18,242 bases of DNA from assembly GCA_007134165.1 (NCBI GenBank), contig SLLJ01000010.1, positions 1 through 18,242 of the forward strand. Reading direction: 5' to 3'. Positions 15,383 to 18,242 of this stretch are shown here, in pieces. Within the stretch, counting starts at the first letter, position 1. The number at the start of each line of letters is the position of its first letter. The notes beneath the pieces were generated by a model. It made no database searches and was not told where the DNA came from. It saw nothing but the letters and a program-made list of their open reading frames with translations. A program made the translations under genes and the position numbers. The stretch is from Nitriliruptoraceae bacterium. GTDB lineage: Bacteria; Actinomycetota; Nitriliruptoria; Nitriliruptorales; Nitriliruptoraceae.

Positions 15383-15946
15383 ATGGGGCGAGTGAGCGGC
15401 CGGCCCGATCTCGTGGCGGTGCACCGAGAGGCCGCCGGCGCCCGTCGGACCATCGAGCGGCTGTCACGGGCCGGGGTGGACGGCGGGTCGATCGAGCTGC
15501 TCGGTCCGGTCGAGGTGGTGACCGCCGGGCGCTACGGCGACCGGCAGACCGATCTGGGCAGTGCGCGGACCCTGGTGCTGCGCTCGCTGCGGGGTGGGGC
15601 CCTGGGGGCGCTTGTCGGGGCGCTCGTCGGCGCCGGGGTGTTCGCCCTGGCGGTCGGCCCCACGCCGCGGTACCTGCTGGCCGGGGCGGGCGGCGGGGCC
15701 GGCTTCGGGCTCAGCGTCGGGCTGATCCTGGGGCTGCTGGTGCAGCCCACGATGGCCGGCTCCTGGGAGCGCACCTTCGCGCCGCTGGTCCCCGGCGGGG
15801 TCGCCGTCGGGGTGCGCATCGCCGACGCCCGCGACGACCGGCGCGCCCGCCGGGTGCTGGGTGCCAGCTCTGCGCACAGTGTGCGCGAGGTCACCGACCT
15901 CGACGATCTGCCCGACGGGCCGATCGACCTGAGCACACCGCCGTGA
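15383..15946 (+). CDS. Small membrane protein with two glycine-rich transmembrane segments
   Basis: A 187-aa protein of unknown function. Residues about 10-60 are a soluble stretch (VAVHREAAGARRTIERLSRAG), resembling the start of actinobacterial general-stress-type small membrane proteins. Two Gly/Ala/Leu-rich hydrophobic segments follow, around ALGALVGALVGAGVFALAVG and LAGAGGGAGFGLSVGLILGLLV, separated by a short TPRY-containing turn. A C-terminal soluble domain around GGVAVGVRIADARDDRRARRVL completes it. The glycine spacing within the helices suggests tight helix packing as in glycine zippers. The ATG at 15383 has GAGAAG about seven nucleotides upstream; a GTG at 15392 is an alternative. 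The gene is divergent from panB and convergent with nadE. Neither neighbour explains its role. Confidence 0.72.
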   Translation: MGRVSGRPDLVAVHREAAGARRTIERLSRAGVDGGSIELLGPVEVVTAGRYGDRQTDLGSARTLVLRSLRGGALGALVGALVGAGVFALAVGPTPRYLLAGAGGGAGFGLSVGLILGLLVQPTMAGSWERTFAPLVPGGVAVGVRIADARDDRRARRVLGASSAHSVREVTDLDDLPDGPIDLSTPP

Positions 15947-15972
15947 GCCGCGGTGAGTGGCCGTGAGCCGCG
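15941..15972. repeat. 12-bp direct repeat spanning a stop codon
   Basis: CCGTGAGCCGCG occurs at 15941-15952 (covering the stop codon of the membrane protein gene) and again at 15961-15972. A further GTGAG lies between them. The second copy runs into a five-base-pair hairpin, GCGCC-TACCT-GGCGC at 15970-15984, which might assist termination between the two convergent genes. It looks like a small local duplication. Confidence 0.6.
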
Positions 15973-15985
15973 CCTACCTGGCGCC

Positions 15986-17707
15986 TCAGCCGCGCCAGCC
16001 GCTGGTGATCGGGACCCGGCGGTCCCGACCGAAGGCGCGCTCGGTGATCTTGGGGCCGGGTGCCGCCTGACGGCGCTTGTACTCGGCGCGGTCGATGAGC
16101 TGTACGACGCGGGCGGCGACCGCTGGGTCGTGACCCCGTGCCACGATCGCCTCGAGGCCGAGGTCGAGCTCGACGTAGCTGGTGACCAGGTCGTCGAGCA
16201 CCTCGTAGGGCGGCAGGTTGTCCTGGTCGAGTTGCCCGGGACGAAGCTCCGCCGAAGGTGGCTTGGTGATGGTGGACGCGGGGATCACCTCGCCGTTGCG
16301 GTTGCGCCAGCGGGCGAGGTCGTAGACCAGCAGCTTGGGGACGTCCTTGAGGGGTGCGAACCCCCCGGCCATGTCCCCGTACAGGGTTGCGTAGCCGACC
16401 GCGTACTCCGATTTGTTGCCGGTGGTCAGCACGATCGAGCCGTGCTCGTTGCTCAGGGCCATCAGCGTCAGGCCGCGCAACCGCGATTGCAGGTTCTCGT
16501 AGGCCACACCCGGCTGCCGGCCGTCGGGGCGCGCTCTCGACCCGTCCTCGTCGTCGAAGCCGGTGGCCACCAACTCGGCGAGCACCTCACCGGCGGCGCG
16601 GAGCGGAGCGCCGATCGGCAGCTCGAGCCAGCGGCAGCCGAGGTTGGCGGCCAGCGCCCCAGCATCCGCGACCGAGTGGGACGAGGAGTACGGTGAGGGC
16701 ATCGCCACGCCGGTGACCTGCTCGGGGCCGAGCGCGTCGCAGGCGATCGCGGCCACGACCGCGGAGTCGATCCCGCCAGACAGGCCGACCACGGCCTCGC
16801 GGAACGCGTTGCGGTGGCAGTAGTCGCGGGTCGCGCGCACCAGCGCCGCCCACACCTCGGCGTGCGGCTCGAGGCGGGGGCTGTCGACGCGTGCGGGCAG
16901 CGGTTCTCGCGCCGAGGTCGCCGGACCCTGCACCTCGACGTCCACCACCACCAGGTCGGTGGCGAACTGCGGTCCGCGGGCCAGGATCCGCCCGTCGGCG
17001 TCGCACAGCATCGAGTCGCCGTCGAACACCACCTCATCCTGTCCGCCGACGACGTTGACGTAGGCGACGACCGTGCCGTCCTGCACGGCATGGTGGCGCA
17101 CCCAGCGTTCGCGCTCCTCGCGCTTGCCGCGGTGGTAGGGGGAGGCATTGAGGTTGGCGACCACCCGGGCGCCGGCGCGGGCCGCCGCCGTCATCGGACC
17201 CTGCTCGGTCCACAGGTCCTCGCACACCGTCACCCCGACCGGCACTCCCGCGACTTCGACCACGCACGGCACGTCGCGGGGCGTGAAGTAGCGCGCCTCG
17301 TCGAACACGCCGTAGTTGGGCAGGCGTAGCTTGTCGTACACGGCAGCGATGCGGCCCCCGGCGAGCACCGCCGCGGAGTTGGTCAGGTTGCGAGTGGCCA
17401 GCGCGACGTCCCAGTGGTCGGCGTCGGTGGCGTCGCCTTCGCCGGCGCCGACGAACCCGACCACCGCCACGGTGTCGGCGGGTCCCTCGGCGGCCAGCCG
17501 GTCCACGGCCGCGAGGTTGGCGGTCACGAACTCGGGTTTGAGCAGCAGGTCCTCCGGGGGGTAGCCGGTGACGGTCAACTCGGTGAAGACCACCAGGTCG
17601 GCGTCCTGGTCCGCCGCCCGGCGCCAGGCGTCAAGGATCAGGGCCACGTTGCCCTCGACGTCACCGACGCGGGCGTCGATCTGGGCCATGGCCAGGCGCA
17701 GCGGCAC
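15986..17707 (-). CDS. nadE: Glutamine-dependent NAD+ synthetase
   Basis: Amidates nicotinic acid adenine dinucleotide to NAD+, using ammonia released from glutamine. The 573-aa protein joins an N-terminal nitrilase-type glutaminase (about 1-265) to a C-terminal synthetase (about 280-573). The glutaminase triad is complete: Glu43 in FTELTVTGYPPEDLL, Lys126 in YDKLRLPNYGVFDE and Cys162 in VCEDLW. The synthetase has the PP-loop SGGIDS (310-315), LTTGNKSEYAVGY and the DMAGGFAPLKDVPK block. GGAGGG within 17716-17724 lies eight nucleotides before the GTG at 17707, which sets the start; an ATG at 17755 would place the candidate nitrogen-regulator sites inside the gene. It is divergent from the ammonium transporter, and the shared intergenic region carries the phased GAAAC array, so nitrogen control of this gene is possible. 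Confidence 0.96.
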   Translation of the reverse strand: MPLRLAMAQIDARVGDVEGNVALILDAWRRAADQDADLVVFTELTVTGYPPEDLLLKPEFVTANLAAVDRLAAEGPADTVAVVGFVGAGEGDATDADHWDVALATRNLTNSAAVLAGGRIAAVYDKLRLPNYGVFDEARYFTPRDVPCVVEVAGVPVGVTVCEDLWTEQGPMTAAARAGARVVANLNASPYHRGKREERERWVRHHAVQDGTVVAYVNVVGGQDEVVFDGDSMLCDADGRILARGPQFATDLVVVDVEVQGPATSAREPLPARVDSPRLEPHAEVWAALVRATRDYCHRNAFREAVVGLSGGIDSAVVAAIACDALGPEQVTGVAMPSPYSSSHSVADAGALAANLGCRWLELPIGAPLRAAGEVLAELVATGFDDEDGSRARPDGRQPGVAYENLQSRLRGLTLMALSNEHGSIVLTTGNKSEYAVGYATLYGDMAGGFAPLKDVPKLLVYDLARWRNRNGEVIPASTITKPPSAELRPGQLDQDNLPPYEVLDDLVTSYVELDLGLEAIVARGHDPAVAARVVQLIDRAEYKRRQAAPGPKITERAFGRDRRVPITSGWRG

Positions 17708-17729
17708 GGGTAGAACCCTCCCTCGACAC

Positions 17730-17767
17730 GAAACACGGTCGAAACCGACGATCAACGCGGGGGAAAC
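17730..17767 (+). promoter_or_regulatory. Phased GAAAC half-site array (candidate GlnR-type operator)
   Basis: Half sites occur every 11 bp: GAAAC at 17730, GAAAC at 17741, TCAAC at 17752 and GAAAC at 17763, each separated by six bases. The GlnR consensus in actinomycetes is gTnAC-n6-GaAAC, usually as two such pairs, and GlnR activates ammonium transporter genes. The second and fourth sites fit the GaAAC box exactly; the first and third match the gTnAC box only partly. The array ends 71 nt before the amt GTG and 22 nt upstream of the nadE GTG. Confidence 0.5.
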
Positions 17768-17777
17768 CGCCCCTGCG

Positions 17778-17783
17778 TAGCGT
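17778..17783 (+). promoter_or_regulatory. Possible -10 element for amt
   Basis: TAGCGT fits TANNNT and lies 10 bp after the last GAAAC half site, 55 nt before the start codon. No good -35 is present at the expected spacing; the half-site array covers that position, as expected for an activator-dependent promoter. The match is weak on its own. Confidence 0.25.
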
Positions 17784-17838
17784 CCGCAACCGTACCGGCC
17801 GACCCGGGCCGCCCGACGACCGACCTGGAGGACGTTTC

Positions 17839-18242
17839 GTGAAGCGATCGATCAAGCTGGGCACGGTGACGGCCGCGCTGCTCGCGCTGGCCGCCGTGCC
17901 CGCCTATGCCGAGGACGGCATGGCGATGGAAGACGTCGAAGTCATGATGATGGTGCTCTACCTCATGGTGGCCACCGTGCTGGTCTTCATCATGCACGCC
18001 GGGTTCGCCATGCTCGAGGCGGGCATGACCCGCAGCAAGAACGCCGCGAACATCATCGGCAAGAACCTGATGACCATCTCGCTGGGGATGCTCGCCTACT
18101 ACGCCATCGGTTGGGGTCTGATGTACGGCGAGCAGGTCGCCGGGCTGTTCGGCACCGACAACTTCTTCCTGCTGGGTGACTCCTACGATCCGGACGCCAC
18201 CCTCGAGATGGACTTCGCCTTCCAGGCGATGTTCGCCGCCAC
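17839..18242 (+). CDS. amt: Ammonium transporter (Amt family), 3' end outside the window
   Basis: The first 134 codons of an Amt-type ammonia/ammonium channel. Residues 1-24 look like a cleavable signal sequence (VKRSIKLGTVTAALLALAAVPAYA), unusual but known in part of the family. The first transmembrane helix and its signature follow: LVFIMHAGFAMLEAG, then TRSKNAANIIGKNLM and a second helix ISLGMLAYYAIGWGLMYG. A loop with FGTDNFFLLGD precedes the helix that begins at the window edge. GGAGG at 17827-17831 sits seven nucleotides before the GTG at 17839. The reading frame stays open to the last base, so the gene continues beyond the window, where glnB/glnK might be expected. The operator-like array just upstream suits nitrogen-responsive expression. 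Confidence 0.94.
   Translation, partial: MKRSIKLGTVTAALLALAAVPAYAEDGMAMEDVEVMMMVLYLMVATVLVFIMHAGFAMLEAGMTRSKNAANIIGKNLMTISLGMLAYYAIGWGLMYGEQVAGLFGTDNFFLLGDSYDPDATLEMDFAFQAMFAA

Noticed and set aside
1..18242. Mobile element, CRISPR array or prophage remnant
   Set aside because: No transposase or integrase motifs, no long terminal inverted repeats, no regularly spaced long repeats.

Overview
The window is about 18.2 kb of very GC-rich DNA with frequent GTG starts, strong codon-position GC bias and short intergenic gaps. It carries a deazaflavin (F420)-dependent NADP reductase homologue, an actinobacterial MiaE-like ferritin-fold protein, a PduO-type cobalamin adenosyltransferase and a candidate GlnR-type operator in front of an ammonium transporter. 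Together these suggest a chromosomal segment of an actinomycete-like bacterium (phylum Actinomycetota, possibly a deep-branching lineage). This assignment is inference from gene content; no rRNA or marker gene is present. Fourteen complete protein genes and one 3'-truncated gene account for nearly all of the sequence. No rRNA, tRNA, insertion sequence, CRISPR array or prophage gene was seen, and no gene-free stretch exceeds 300 bases.

Left part (1-7.2 kb), signalling and stress. A membrane-bound PAS-GGDEF-EAL protein with intact cyclic-di-GMP synthase and phosphodiesterase motifs (+) converges on a three-gene minus-strand run: a ClpP-family protease, a class I glutamine amidotransferase and a large membrane-anchored NACHT-like (STAND-type) NTPase. 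The NTPase has HEAT-like helices and an unusual C-terminal cysteine cluster. It is the least conventional protein in the window and the best candidate for an undescribed system.

Middle part (7.2-13.0 kb). An IclR-family regulator and a MiaE-like ferritin-fold protein (+) face an alpha/beta hydrolase (-). Then come an F420:NADP oxidoreductase-like gene (+) and a tightly overlapped minus-strand operon: an 80-aa orphan, pabB (aminodeoxychorismate synthase component I) and pabC (aminodeoxychorismate lyase). The two Pab enzymes make p-aminobenzoate for folate.

Right part (13.1-18.2 kb), cofactors and nitrogen. A PduO-type adenosyltransferase is coupled to a BtuF-like cobalamin-binding fold protein without a signal peptide. 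panB (pantothenate synthesis), a small two-helix membrane protein, glutamine-dependent NAD synthetase (nadE) and the start of an Amt ammonium transporter follow. Between nadE and amt lies an 11-bp-phased array of GAAAC-type half sites that resembles GlnR operators and would link both genes to nitrogen status. The window therefore covers folate, pantothenate/CoA, NAD, cobalamin and F420 functions, plus c-di-GMP signalling and one NACHT-like cassette.
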